64,000 nt of DNA from Xylaria sp. FL1777 (taxonomy: Eukaryota; Ascomycota; Sordariomycetes; Xylariales; Xylariaceae), in the NCBI GenBank assembly GCA_022578965.1, contig MU400617.1:1-64000 (forward strand), written 5' to 3'. A model generated the notes under the pieces. The model was not told where the DNA came from and did not search any database. It worked only from the letters and a program-made list of their open reading frames with translations. A program made the translations under genes and the position numbers. Positions 13,419 to 23,638 of this stretch are shown here, piece after piece (position 1 is the stretch's first letter; each line of letters starts with the position of its first letter).

Positions 13419-14222
13419 AGACGAGAAATGAAGTCCAATGGAGGTGCCAATCCGATAAGCAAGAAGTTACCAGTGCGACATAGATTTTGTAAGGCACTAA
13501 AATGGGTAGAGATCAGGCCTGAGAACAATCGATGATCTCGTTTGTATTACTTGTGTACATCTGTGAGTTTTTCAAGAATTAATTATGTTAATAGTACAGC
13601 CGCAGTGCTTGGGCGACTGTTCTCGGACTTGGTTAGATCCATGGCCAGTTATCGGAGTCTTTCTTCTCCGACCTTGCTACATCATATATCCTACGTGGGA
13701 TTAGTGTATCAGAAGGTTCAGTCGGCGATATATAGAGTAGTGGGGAATAATCATATGCACTGGCGATACCTATTTCGTTATTAGGGAATGGTTAGCCAGT
13801 GTCAGAACGATTATCATGTCAACATCAAGGATAAGCATCATTTCTATCCAGCAGAAATAATAGGCAGTAGACTGCTACCTGGAAGCTATATTGTGTATAT
13901 ATGCTCCTATTAAAACCCAACTACACATAATCAGTTGAGCAGCACAGAATTCCAATTCATATTTTATACGCTTCTGCACCTAAACCCAACAGCTCGAAAG
14001 CCAGGCTCGATAACTACATTATAGGTCCACAGGCCGGGATAACGGAAGATTGCTAATACTTGTGCAATAATATAGATCCTCCTCGCAGGCCGACATACCT
14101 CTTCCGCTTTCAAGCTGTAAGTTGTGGTTAAAACATTACGGCCAGATAACCGGCACAGATCAAAGTGAAGATATGTTAAAACCCCAATGAGAAGCTCTTT
14201 TCCTACTAGAAATATTCTCGCA
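13419..14222. other. Intergenic region between acyltransferase and enoyl reductase
   Basis: This is the promoter of the acyltransferase gene and the 3' flank of the reductase gene. It contains the inverted repeat TCGGAG-N8-CTCCGA at 13652-13671, listed separately. No further gene is seen. Confidence 0.6.
13652..13671. promoter_or_regulatory. Inverted TCGGAG/CTCCGA repeat, candidate regulator site
   Basis: Two TCGGAG half-sites in inverted orientation are separated by 8 bases, about 230-290 bp upstream of the acyltransferase start. Zn2Cys6 dimers bind paired CGG triplets, and the cluster encodes such a regulator. Functional assignment is inference. Confidence 0.4.
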
Positions 14223-15365
14223 CTATAGCGAAACAACAACCTTTTTAGCCGAGACGCCCTTAAGATGTCTGTCCATAGCTTCTTGAATCTTGTCTAAACC
14301 CTTGCCCACAACGAGAGGCTCGGGTGCCGGTACAAAGCGCCGCTCTGCCAGTGCCCGTGGTAGATAGTCACAATATACGCGTCCCACTACTCCATCGGGA
14401 TCACACAGGTCCTTGCCGTCAACGAATTTGACTTGCACTCCCGACATATACCTCGACAATGCCGCTTTTCCCATTGACCACATCATAGAGACCACAAGAC
14501 CCGCGATTCCCACTGGCGTATCTAGCCAATGAACTGGGAAGTCCCCTCCCGCGTCTGCAACAAACATCCTCTTGGGCCCCTTGTGACTCTTCAAGACTCC
14601 ACAGCATGTTTGTATAGCACCTTCGCCGATTGCGTAGGCTCCCATCAGATTGCGACCAGGCAATTTGGCCAGGATATCATCAACAAGGGTTGCACTTCTA
14701 TAGTCAAAAACGTGTTCTGCGCCGAGTTTCTTAACGTAGTCGAAATTCTTGGGGGATGCAGTTGACAGCACCTCGTATCCCGCTGCCGAAGCAAGTTGTA
14801 TTGCACAACACCCTACACTAGATGCTCCGGCGGTGATAAGGACAACCCGTCTTTGTTCGGAATTGTTGATAAGTTTGACACTGGCTGGTAACTCGGGTAC
14901 TCCAAGAGCAAGAGAGCCAGAATGGAAGAGGCCATAGGCCGCTGTTGATAGACAGAGTGGCAGTACAGATGCCCGCTCGAAGGTAACATGGTCTGGGAGC
15001 GGTGCCGCCAAATGCTCCCTAATGACTGTGAAACTTTGGAAGGCGCCTTCAGCGGGATTATTTGACTCTTCTGATATGGCCACAGCGCTGCCGAGTACAC
15101 GGTCACCGATCCGGAATCGCTGAACCCCGGGCCCGATCGCCACAACGATACCGGCAACATCGCCACCCAGGATGAAAGGATATTTTATGTAGTTCAGCCC
15201 GAGATCACCAATTATCTGCTTTCCCCAATCCACTTTGTTGATGGCGACAGCTCTGTTCTGGACGACGATTTGCCCAGGTCCGGGGGGTGTATACGGTGCT
15301 GAACCGACTTTTAGTGGTTTAGCAGACTTGAAGGGAAGCCAAGCCGCACGATTCGTGTATGACAT
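14223..15365 (-). CDS. Medium-chain (MDR, ToxD-type) zinc-binding-family enoyl reductase
   Basis: The ATG of MSYTNRAAWLPF gives 380 aa and fits the usual N-terminus of this family; a longer open frame to 15464 adds 33 unlikely residues. Seen: an alcohol-dehydrogenase-like N-terminal half (PFILGGDVAGIVV), a nucleotide-binding segment (TAGASSVGCCAIQLA), and the characteristic tail of fungal trans-acting ER/ToxD proteins. Structural zinc ligands are not evident, as is usual here. The HR-PKS has its own intact ER, so this is more likely a tailoring reductase acting on the azaphilone skeleton, comparable to AzaJ or the MDR reductases of Monascus pigment clusters, than a compulsory trans-ER. The promoter holds the perfect TCGGAG-N-CTCCGA palindrome at 15711. 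Confidence 0.82.
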   Translation of the reverse strand: MSYTNRAAWLPFKSAKPLKVGSAPYTPPGPGQIVVQNRAVAINKVDWGKQIIGDLGLNYIKYPFILGGDVAGIVVAIGPGVQRFRIGDRVLGSAVAISEESNNPAEGAFQSFTVIREHLAAPLPDHVTFERASVLPLCLSTAAYGLFHSGSLALGVPELPASVKLINNSEQRRVVLITAGASSVGCCAIQLASAAGYEVLSTASPKNFDYVKKLGAEHVFDYRSATLVDDILAKLPGRNLMGAYAIGEGAIQTCCGVLKSHKGPKRMFVADAGGDFPVHWLDTPVGIAGLVVSMMWSMGKAALSRYMSGVQVKFVDGKDLCDPDGVVGRVYCDYLPRALAERRFVPAPEPLVVGKGLDKIQEAMDRHLKGVSAKKVVVSL

Positions 15366-15944
15366 GATAGTAAGAATGACCGGAATGACAAGGGATGCTA
15401 GGATGCCTAGGTACCTAGCGCTGGTGTGAATGTGGACGGCCGTGAAAGGGGATCGTAGCAGCACGACGTGTGTAAGTACCTATTGTCGAATATAAGGCAA
15501 AAACTCACCACCCTCGAAAGTACGCGGCAGTGGGGAAATACTCCTCCCTACCATAGCTGTATTGTGCCGAATTATCAGTCTTTACGTATACACGACTAGT
15601 GTGGGTATTGTGAAATCGTGTTGGCAACTCTCTGCAATAATAAAGCCACGATAGTATCGCGTAGTATTGCTCGGCCCTGTATATGATGGCCGGACGGACT
15701 TAATTGAACCTCGGAGTCTCCGACAACCCGATTTCCATAAATGGTACCTATCGCGCATATGATTGGCCGATGCATACTGTTATGTGTTCTTGGCAGCTCT
15801 TGGCATTCCATCTTACTTATTTATAATATAGGCGGACTAAATACCCTCTAAGTTTAGGAGTTAACTCTACATTATGCATTCCGATTTCAGGCCGAAGTGA
15901 ACGACTCTTGCTTGACATCTATTTCACACAGAAAATTAGCCCAA
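15366..15944. other. Promoter region of the MDR reductase
   Basis: Lies between the reductase start and the 3' end of the next SDR gene. The only notable element is the 13-base palindrome at 15711-15723. Confidence 0.6.
15711..15723. promoter_or_regulatory. Perfect palindrome TCGGAGTCTCCGA
   Basis: Two TCGGAG half-sites face each other across one base, about 350 bp upstream of the MDR reductase start. It is the most compact of the CGGAGT-type sites found across the cluster's intergenic regions and a candidate target of the cluster Zn2Cys6 protein. Confidence 0.45.
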
Positions 15945-16712
15945 TTAAGGCGACTGCAGCAACCATCCCCCATTACTTCCAATTGATTGACCAGTCGTGT
16001 TCGTATCCTTCATCAAGTAAATATACGCCTCTCCTACTTCTTCTGGAGTTCCAACCTTCCCCAGCAAGGCTTTTGACGCAAAAAAGTTGCGTAGCATTGA
16101 TCGTTGCGGCTCAGGACCGCCCATCTCGGTATCTGTCGCGTACGGGCTAACTACATTGACGCGACGCGGCGCGAAGTCCAGCGCGAGAGCGCGCACGGCG
16201 GCGATCATGCCAGCACCGTAGTAGATCGGAAGCACGTATCCCGGCACTGGTCGTTCCGCCACAGCTCCAGACGTGTAGATGAGAGAAGAGGTATAGCCAG
16301 GTTTGAGATACTGAGGCGCCAATTTGGCTAATAGGAGCGGCGCGACTTGAGAAAGCTGGCCAGCATCCCGTAGATAGTCTCGGCTCATCTCCTCGAGAGG
16401 CTTCTTGGCGGTTATTAGAGCTGTATATATGATGTGGTCCAGCAGCTGTTCATTTTCATCGGACGTCACATCTTTGAGAAGCTTCTCGAGGCGATCCTCA
16501 ACGTCGTCTTTGCTCAGATCACATACATAGCCCCTGATGTAAGCGTCAGGGAACATGGCCTTCATCGTAGCAATGGCGGCCTCGACGCGTTCTGGGTTGG
16601 AGGAGGCGATAGAAACACGGACGCCTTCTCCGAGGGCCAACTTTGCAACACCAGCACCTATTCCAGAGGAACCACCGATAATTAATATAGATTGGCCTTT
16701 GATTGATGGCAT
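15945..16712 (-). CDS. Short-chain dehydrogenase/reductase lacking the catalytic Lys
   Basis: Single exon, 255 aa, starting MPSIKGQS. The Rossmann loop GGSSGIG (about residues 13-19) and the following V-S-I-A-S-S-N segment show a classical-length SDR with an NADP(H)-type fold. The usual NNAG motif is replaced by YTALIT. The active-site region reads YTSGAVAERPVPGY...IYYGAGM: Ser and Tyr are present, but no Lys follows either Tyr at the YxxxK position. The enzyme may use a different proton relay, may be a non-reductive member (isomerase or binding role), or may be inactive. The gene is divergent from the isochorismatase-like gene and shares its 670-bp promoter. Confidence 0.8.
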   Translation of the reverse strand: MPSIKGQSILIIGGSSGIGAGVAKLALGEGVRVSIASSNPERVEAAIATMKAMFPDAYIRGYVCDLSKDDVEDRLEKLLKDVTSDENEQLLDHIIYTALITAKKPLEEMSRDYLRDAGQLSQVAPLLLAKLAPQYLKPGYTSSLIYTSGAVAERPVPGYVLPIYYGAGMIAAVRALALDFAPRRVNVVSPYATDTEMGGPEPQRSMLRNFFASKALLGKVGTPEEVGEAYIYLMKDTNTTGQSIGSNGGWLLQSP

Positions 16713-17382
16713 ATCGGTTGTAATAAGGGGTTATAACGGGACACTCTGATCTAGTGGGGGTAAGGAACAAGAAGTCGAGTATGATAGAAGCAGTGGAATT
16801 TCCAGAGATTATGGCAAACAAAAATTATTTACGCCATAGATTAATCGCAATTAAAACATTTATTATCAATAGATATAAGTTACGGTGTTGCTTATTGGAC
16901 CCGGAGTTTCGTTTCCGTCGACCTGGTGCTACTATCATTCAGATTCTTGGCCATCGTTTCAATACTCAATTAGAGGGTATTTTAGCAGCGAAAGTTGATT
17001 CGATGCACCTTAACGGTATGCTAGTGGGATAAATGTATAGTAGTATACGGGGCGACTTTGTCATGCTTCTTTTTCTTGGACGAAGAAAAAGAAATCTATC
17101 TAGAGCGGCGAAACTATGCGGAGATACGCCGCGTTATTATAACGTCTCGAAATACGGGTCTTTCTTCATAACTCCGAAATACTAAGCAGCGTTTAGTCCG
17201 AGAACTCCGACCGGCCGGAAGCTTCTCTGATCCCGGTCTCCAACAAGAGCATTTCTATAGATGCAATGGCCTCATATAGATTTCGCTGCCTTAAATGCAC
17301 ACAGGATTATGAGGAATAATTTCAAATTTAAGAAATGATACATTGAGCACTGAAGCTTTGCTCAACTCGGTAATCCCTAACA
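16713..17382. promoter_or_regulatory. Divergent promoter between SDR and isochorismatase-like gene
   Basis: A 670-bp bidirectional intergenic region. It contains CCGGAGT at 16901-16907, two TCCGA half-sites in direct orientation at 17197-17210, and a CCGGCCGG palindrome at 17211-17218. The arrangement suggests shared control of the two flanking genes. Confidence 0.45.
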
Positions 17383-18042
17383 ATGGCTGTCGACTATCCC
17401 CCAGCTGCCATTTTCGACCGTACTGCAGCGTTCTCCCCAGTTGCGTATACAGCGTCCCAGACGGCAGTCTTATTAGTTGACTATTATGCCCATTTTGAGT
17501 CCCACCTTCCCGCAGGGCAGTTCAAATCCGCTGTAGAGCGCGCCGTGGCCTTGCGGGACTGGGCAAGAAGCAATGGCATATTCGTTGTGCATGGCCAGAT
17601 CGACGTCCGCGGCCCAAGCCATGTTCTACAGACTCACAAATCCTCTACACGACTTACTGGGTTCCAAAAAGCCATGATGACAACGCCCGGCGCTGAGGAT
17701 GAGGTTGCTGACCTGGCGTCTGGTTGGCTGACTGAGGGCGACAATGAAGAAACCATGGTACGACGCGAGCCGGGTACCTATAATGCTCTATTAAGTTTTG
17801 GTCTTGTTGAACAGCTGAAGAAAAGGGAAATCAAATCTTTGATCATCGGTGGTGTGGCAACCTCGGCGTGTGTGTTGAGTACGGTATGGGCAGCCGCAGA
17901 TTCAGGATATGTCGTGACAGTGGCACGGGATGCCTGCGGAGATCCGGAACAGGCTAGACATGATATGCTGATGGACAAGATTTTGAATAGTCTGTCGCAT
18001 GTGACAACGGTAGACGAGTTGAAGGAAGCATGGGGAAAATAA
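17383..18042 (+). CDS. Isochorismatase-like cysteine hydrolase
   Basis: Single exon, 219 aa. The family core is clear: the N-terminal Asp strand (AVLLVDYY, about residues 28-35) and the nucleophile region GGVATSACVLSTVWAAADSG (Cys about 162), followed by a TVARDACGD strand. In the Asp-Lys-Cys triad the Lys position seems to be Arg (MVRREPGTYN, about 126); some fungal members share this, from memory. Isochorismatase-superfamily proteins hydrolyse vinyl ethers, amides or related C-N/C-O bonds, and the substrate cannot be predicted here. Its position inside the cluster and the shared promoter with the SDR make a tailoring or ring-opening role plausible but unproven. Confidence 0.8.
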   Translation: MAVDYPPAAIFDRTAAFSPVAYTASQTAVLLVDYYAHFESHLPAGQFKSAVERAVALRDWARSNGIFVVHGQIDVRGPSHVLQTHKSSTRLTGFQKAMMTTPGAEDEVADLASGWLTEGDNEETMVRREPGTYNALLSFGLVEQLKKREIKSLIIGGVATSACVLSTVWAAADSGYVVTVARDACGDPEQARHDMLMDKILNSLSHVTTVDELKEAWGK

Positions 18043-18445
18043 TAGACTTGTAGGCAATAGGTTTAGACATGAGACTATCAAGAGAAGAAATCATAGGCTG
18101 CTGGTTTCCAGTCTTTGGATATTGAGAAGAGTATATCGTACGAATTTTGAGCCTTCTTTTGGTTAGTTAACTCCCCTCACCCTTATTATAGATTTATGAT
18201 GCTCAGATGGGTAGGAAATAAACTTATCTCTTAATCCGAGGAACGAGCTAGGTAATTAATTCGTATAATACTCTTAATGCACTTTAATAAACTTCGTTTT
18301 AATAACAATCAAACACCTAGAGCCCATTCGGAGACTTGGTTGTCTTGTCACAGCAAAGAACCTTCTACCTACGAGCACAGTTGGTAGAGTGAAAATAGGA
18401 TTGGTTAACATTGCTAGAATATGGAAGTTGGCCCTCTGTGCCGAA
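18043..18445. other. Convergent 3' intergenic region
   Basis: Lies between the convergent ends of the isochorismatase-like and SnoaL-like genes. It is A+T-rich with no gene seen. Confidence 0.6.
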
Positions 18446-18937
18446 TTACTTCTCATCACTAGCTCCTGCAGCTGGTGTGAAGAGGGCTACGTAGTCGCCC
18501 TGCGACCAGGTAAACCTAAGAACGAATCTTATCATTTTCCATGCCCCTGTCTCATCTTTAACCACGTCTATATGATAAGTGCTCCCGGCCATAAAGTTAG
18601 GTGTCGTAGGTGGGAGACCTTCACCTGGCCGGAAGTGCTGATTCTGTGCACTGGCCGTCATATGCGCTGTTTTGTCGTCCACGATGTTGATACGAATAGC
18701 ACTGACGATGTGCTGAGTGTCAAGTACTGAGACCTTATCGAAAACTTCTTTGTTGATGGTACCCAAGCCCTTATGGACGTTACCGTTAAGCTCCATGGTG
18801 ATATCCGGGTCTTCGAGCCAAGCCGATTCCCACATGGCTTTGTTGTTGGTATCGAAAGCCCAGCAGCAACGATTGAGTAAATCAGCGATCTCTTCACGGG
18901 GCGTGAGGCCGTTCAAAAAGATGGGATCGGTAGCCAT
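18446..18937 (-). CDS. SnoaL-like / NTF2-fold protein
   Basis: Single exon, 163 aa, starting MATDPIFLNG. The pattern of an N-terminal helix (REEIADLLNRCCWAFDT), a W-x4-D-P-D-I-T-M strand and a C-terminal beta sheet ending WKMIRFVLRFTW matches SnoaL_4-type cone-fold proteins of about 130-170 aa. In fungal metabolite clusters such proteins act as dehydratases, cyclases, isomerases or epoxide openers, usually through Asp/His pairs in the cavity, but the residues here cannot be assigned with certainty. No signal peptide or membrane segment is present. It is divergent from the P450 gene, so the two are probably co-controlled. The exact reaction is unknown. Confidence 0.75.
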   Translation of the reverse strand: MATDPIFLNGLTPREEIADLLNRCCWAFDTNNKAMWESAWLEDPDITMELNGNVHKGLGTINKEVFDKVSVLDTQHIVSAIRINIVDDKTAHMTASAQNQHFRPGEGLPPTTPNFMAGSTYHIDVVKDETGAWKMIRFVLRFTWSQGDYVALFTPAAGASDEK

Positions 18938-19407
18938 CTCAACCAGACTGCCACGGCTATGGAATAGTTGGAGATAATGTAAACAAAGTGTAAGAGAACG
19001 CAGGAAGAGTTACGAGCTGCACAATAGTGCTATGTAGAACTTGGAAATAGAGCAGGCAGCGGTGGGTATTTCATTGGAAAAAGGGTTTATAGTTCACTAT
19101 GGAATACCCCTTGAATATGTGTATATCAACCCATATTCTTACTCATAGCAGCGCACAATAATAACTCCGATTGGCACCAAAGGCCCCCCGGTTTTCGGCT
19201 CAGACGCTTTGATATCACACCCACACTTTGAACCTGCCTATTTCAGCAAGTGTCCCGCATCGGCTATCTGCAACTCCTCTGGAGTCAGATTGGGGGGTTA
19301 GCACCTCAATAACATAGGATCTTTGTATAGTATCAGTCGACAGAATATTTTAAGCAAACCAACTTAGCCCAAAAACGCGTTTAGCATATCTCTCTCTTTA
19401 GCTCACC
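18938..19407. promoter_or_regulatory. Divergent promoter between SnoaL-like and P450 genes
   Basis: A 470-bp bidirectional region. AACTCCGA at 19163-19170 is near its centre. No gene is present. Confidence 0.45.
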
Positions 19408-21227
19408 ATGGCGATCCGAGTTTTAAAAGAAATACCTATCGAACTACCGGCTTTCTCTGTGCCAGTGAGCACCTGGGCGATAATAGTATGCCTCATATGT
19501 ATACTCTACTTGAGAGCGCTACCACAGCCAATCCCAGACATTCCGTACAACAAGAGATCAGCACATCGACTCCTTGGTGATATTCCCGAAGTCGCCGCAC
19601 TACAGAAGGCCGGAGAGTCACCCATCAAGTTCTGGAGCAATCTGGCGAAAATCCACCACTCACCAATAACCCAATATTTTCTTCCGTTTTCGAAGCCCAT
19701 TGTCGTAATTTCAGATTTTCGCGAGGCGCAAGATTTGAACTTGAGACGGGGCAAAGACCTCGGCCGCGGTTGGATAAATAGCCAGACATGGAATGGTGTA
19801 TTGCCTGACCATTTCATCGCTATGGAGAATTTTGACGCCAGGTACAAGGGTACGAAAACCCTTGTCAAAGACTTGATGACTCCGACATTTCTACATGAAG
19901 TAAGTCGAGTCTAATCGTAGCCCATTGTTTGGTCTTGAAAGCTGACTTTTCCCTCCAGATAAACGCGTTGGAATCATATAACAAGGTTTCGGCGTTTATG
20001 GAACTCTGGAAAGTAAAGGCCAGCATAGCCCGAAGCCATTCCTTTGATGCCTATCAAGACTTGGGTAGCCTCACATTTGACATCATGATGTCAGCTGCAT
20101 TTGGTACCGAAAACGAAGAAAGTGAAACCTTCAGGCATTTCAATGATGTTCGAGCCGCCAGCCTTTCGCAAACCTCTATTTCAGACATCGATACCATATT
20201 TCCTTTTCCGAAGACAGAATTAGATGAGTTACATAAGATCCTCGATAAACTCGTCGAGGCGGCTGGAGCTTCTTTTAAAACCCCTTCCCCTTGGCTGTTC
20301 CATAAAATTAATAATTTGACACCTAGCATGCTCAGGGCTTATAGCTCTCGGCGGAATATTCTTCGGTCATTCATTGACCGGTCAATACAAAGGCTTAATC
20401 GTGAGGGGAAGCATTTTACACGAAAATCGGCAGTTGATTTTGTTGTCGCGCGCGAAACGGCTGCAGCACAAAGCCTAGATCAGCAACCCGTCTTTGATTC
20501 GCCTCAACTATTAGATGCATTATTCGGATATCTTGTCGGCGGCCAAGATTCCACGCATAGCACACTCATGTTTATGGTCAAATATTTAGGTCGTGAACAG
20601 GAAACGCAGGCGAAACTCAGAGCCTTCTTGAAAAATGCATACATTGAGGATCACAAAATGGGCAAGCAGCCATCTATGAAAAACATCCTTACTACGAAGA
20701 TCCCGTATCTAGACGCTTTCATCCAAGAACTTCTCAGACTAGCAAACCCATCAGTGGCTGTTGCGAAGGAGACGCTCTGCGATATGCATATACTTGGTTA
20801 CCTTGTGCCCAAGGGCACGGTCCTAATATTCCCAATCTCTGGTTTAACTATGCATGAAAAAGGCTGCAAAATTGATGAGAGACTTCGCAGCAAGACCTCT
20901 CAAGCGCACTCATCAGATGGGCTTGGGGATTGGGGAGACAGCGAGTATCCTGCATACGAATTTCACCCTGAGAGGTGGCTTCGAGACGCTGAGAACAACG
21001 GAGATTTTGTTTTTGAGCCTAATGCCGGTCCATTCCTTACATTCAGTACTGGAACAAGGACATGCTGGGGTAAACGTCTAGCATATCTTGAATTGAAGCT
21101 GATCACGACTTTGCTGGTATGGAACTTCGTGTTTGAGCCTTTGCCGGGTGGCTTGGATGATGATCTCAAGGAATATGAACTGTTTACCAAACCGAGAACT
21201 TGCTATGTCAAACTCAATTGTACTTAG
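19408..21227 (+). CDS. Cytochrome P450 monooxygenase
   Basis: Two exons, 19408-19899 and 19959-21227 (59-bp intron, GTAAGT...CCAG), give 586 aa. A single N-terminal membrane anchor (about residues 20-36, STWAIIVCLICILYL) is followed by a proline hinge (PQPIPDIPY), as in microsomal P450s. The I-helix shows GGQDSTHS (the AGxDTT equivalent), the K-helix shows QELLR (ExxR), and the heme loop shows FSTGTRTCWG with the Cys ligand. The protein therefore looks catalytically complete and sits in the ER membrane with NADPH-P450 reductase as partner. It is somewhat long, with an insertion between the K-helix and heme regions. The azaphilone clusters I know carry a P450 for late or side-chain oxidation; the substrate here is unknown. 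Confidence 0.92.
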
Positions 21228-21605
21228 GGCCAAGGCAGCGACAACGAGGGGCATGTTGACAATCAGTGAAAAAGGTTCATTGCCTCAATAATTAGCTATG
21301 TCCCCTTTGCTTTCTCTCAACCAAGAAGCAGCTCTCTATATTTACATTGGTAGTGAAATATCTTTCTTTTTTCTTCTCACTGAAGTCTAGGTGATTATAA
21401 CTACTATATTCTACAAGTAATTTCCAAAGATTAGCATGGACTACTTCATACACGTGAAATTCTCGCCTTATACATACATAGGTTACTCTAAATTACAATA
21501 TCCGCTTAAAAATTTTATTCTATTGCACTTGCGTCCACATTTCCGCGTCAACGATGGGCTAGGATTTCTCTTCCAAGTAAAGCCTGAATTAAATGGAGAA
21601 CAGAA
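21228..21605. other. Convergent 3' intergenic region
   Basis: Lies between the ends of the P450 and FAD monooxygenase genes. No feature is recognised. Confidence 0.6.
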
Positions 21606-23116
21606 TCAAAAACCCCCCAAAAGCTGGTCTTTGCAAGATCTTTTTGCCTCAGAAACCATGTTGTCCACGTTAAAGTCCCATATCTTCCTTGCGAGTGGAC
21701 TATAAGCAGCTTCGCATGAGGCGCGGTCTTGGCCTGCTACCGGATGCCGCCACTGGTAGATAGTACCGGCCTCTCGTGATGCTTGTACCAACCATTGACT
21801 ACGCTCTATTCTTGTTGAGCTGTATGCCTGCAATGCAGCTGATACAGCTTGTGCTTTGCTGATCTGAGTGCCGGATGTTAGCGCTGTACTAAGCGTCTCT
21901 GACAGAACTAATGCATCCTCAACGCCCATACATGCCCCAGCACCAAGCAATGGGCTAGTAGCATGAGCAGCATCACCGACGATACACATGCGACCTTTCG
22001 CATATGTCGGCGCTGGATTGTCACCTGTATCGAAGATGGCCCATTTAGTAAGGTCTTCTGGTAGCAGATCGACTAGCTCATGGATGTGAGGGCCCCAGTC
22101 CTTTACCACATCCGCCACCTCTTCTCTCCTCGCGGATGCCGTGGTCTTCTCGATATCTGTCCAGTCCTTTGGATCATGAACAAAAATTGATACGTTCAGA
22201 AAAAGTCCATTATTGACCTAAGATGGCATGAAGTGAATATGAGTATTCATTATATGGATGGGCGAGGTGAACACAGACACCAAACGTACTTGATATGACA
22301 CCACGACGGCGTCTGGCCCGAAATGCATACACGAGGTTTTAGCTTTGTCTTCACCTAAAGCGGAGCTAGCTTTTGACACGGGTATCACAGCACGATATGC
22401 GACTACGTGAGTATACCCTGCAGAAGCTGCTGGGGAATCTGGTCCCAGCAACACTTTCCGGATAGTCGAGTGGATGCCGTCGCATCCAATAACTGCCGCG
22501 TACAAGTTAGTAACATCTCTAAGATATGGTCTTCTACAAGATAAGGAAACATACCGAGATCTGCCTCAACGGTCTCTCCATCAGAAAATTCAAGTTTCAC
22601 CTTAAGGCTATCTTGATCATCGGTACAGCTGACAAGCTGTTTGTCAAATCTCGCCACGCCTTCAGGCAGCTGTGCGGCCATCTCATGCAGTAAGTGTGAT
22701 CGGAGACAGCCGACGTAGGCGGCGTCGCGTGCTGACACTTGGAACAACAGTGATTTAGCTTCATCTTCGGCCTCTACTTTTGTTTTAGGGGTGAATCCGT
22801 CCCAATAGCGGTTGTATTCGTGCTTGTTCTCTTCGCCTACGCGGAGCAATGAATCCAGTATACGTGGATCGAGGCACCTCATGCATTCGCGTGCCACGCC
22901 AGTGAAGGCAAATCCAACTCCCATCTCGTGCCATGCCTGGGCACGCTCGTAGACGGTTACGCGCATGCCACGGCGTTGCAGGCCGAGAGCGGTCATGACG
23001 CCGATGATACCGCCGCCGACGATGGCAACGTCGATGTCCATGTTACCAGATAGCTTGGAGCTGTCGCCGGTTGCGGGTTCTGCCACTGGGTTGTCGTTTG
23101 TTAAATCCTGCTTCAT
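21606..23116 (-). CDS. FAD-dependent monooxygenase, salicylate hydroxylase type
   Basis: Three exons (23116-22555, 22492-22290, 22217-21606) give 458 aa, and the phases agree. Motifs of group A flavoprotein hydroxylases: GGGIIG with the following VTVYER Glu (about residues 34-58), the central VIGCDGIHS (DG motif, about 188-196), and MCIVGDAAHATSPLLGAG (GD motif, about 320-340). Met26 is an alternative start. In azaphilone pathways the homologues AzaH, CazL and AfoD hydroxylate and dearomatise the NR-PKS aldehyde, after which the pyran ring closes; this is the most telling tailoring gene for the product class. The enzyme is probably cytosolic. It is divergent from the Ayr1-like SDR, with a 520-bp shared promoter holding an inverted CCGGAGTT/AACTCCGG pair. 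Confidence 0.92.
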
Positions 23117-23638
23117 TGCGAATTAGATGCTCAATATTAGCGATTTGATGTGTACCTTAGTCTCAAGACACTCTAAGAAAATATCTTGGCTCAAACCAGA
23201 AACTAATAATTACCCAGGGCTAAGGGTGCAAAGTCGGCAAAATTCAATGTGATAGCAAATAACCTTATTCGCATTAAAAGGTCACCCAATACTATTATGG
23301 TGATTCGATTATAACCCAATACGACTACATTTAGTGCTCGTTTTACCGGAGATGATCGGGAGGACAGGAGCACCCTTCAGGAAGCTCCCGGAGTTGCAAT
23401 CTTCCCTCCGCGAAAAACTCCGGATAAGGCGGCCATTCGGCACCCTTGAAGCGGCCAAACAATCTAGCCCTCGCCTTTTGAGAAAGTCCAAGCACGTCTC
23501 GTATCCATGTTTGTCTATAGATAAGAAGACTGATCACCTCGAGCTGATAAGATGAGCTCTGAGAATATCCAAAACATGTCCCTGCAAAACTTGAGCATCG
23601 TTCTTATTTGTCTGTTCCCCTACTGATAATTCACCTCT
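23117..23638. promoter_or_regulatory. Divergent promoter with inverted CCGGAGTT/AACTCCGG
   Basis: A bidirectional region between the FAD monooxygenase and the Ayr1-like SDR. CCGGAGTT at 23388-23395 and its exact reverse complement at 23416-23423 are 20 bases apart. This pairing suits a dimeric Zn2Cys6 regulator; binding is inferred only. Confidence 0.45.
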
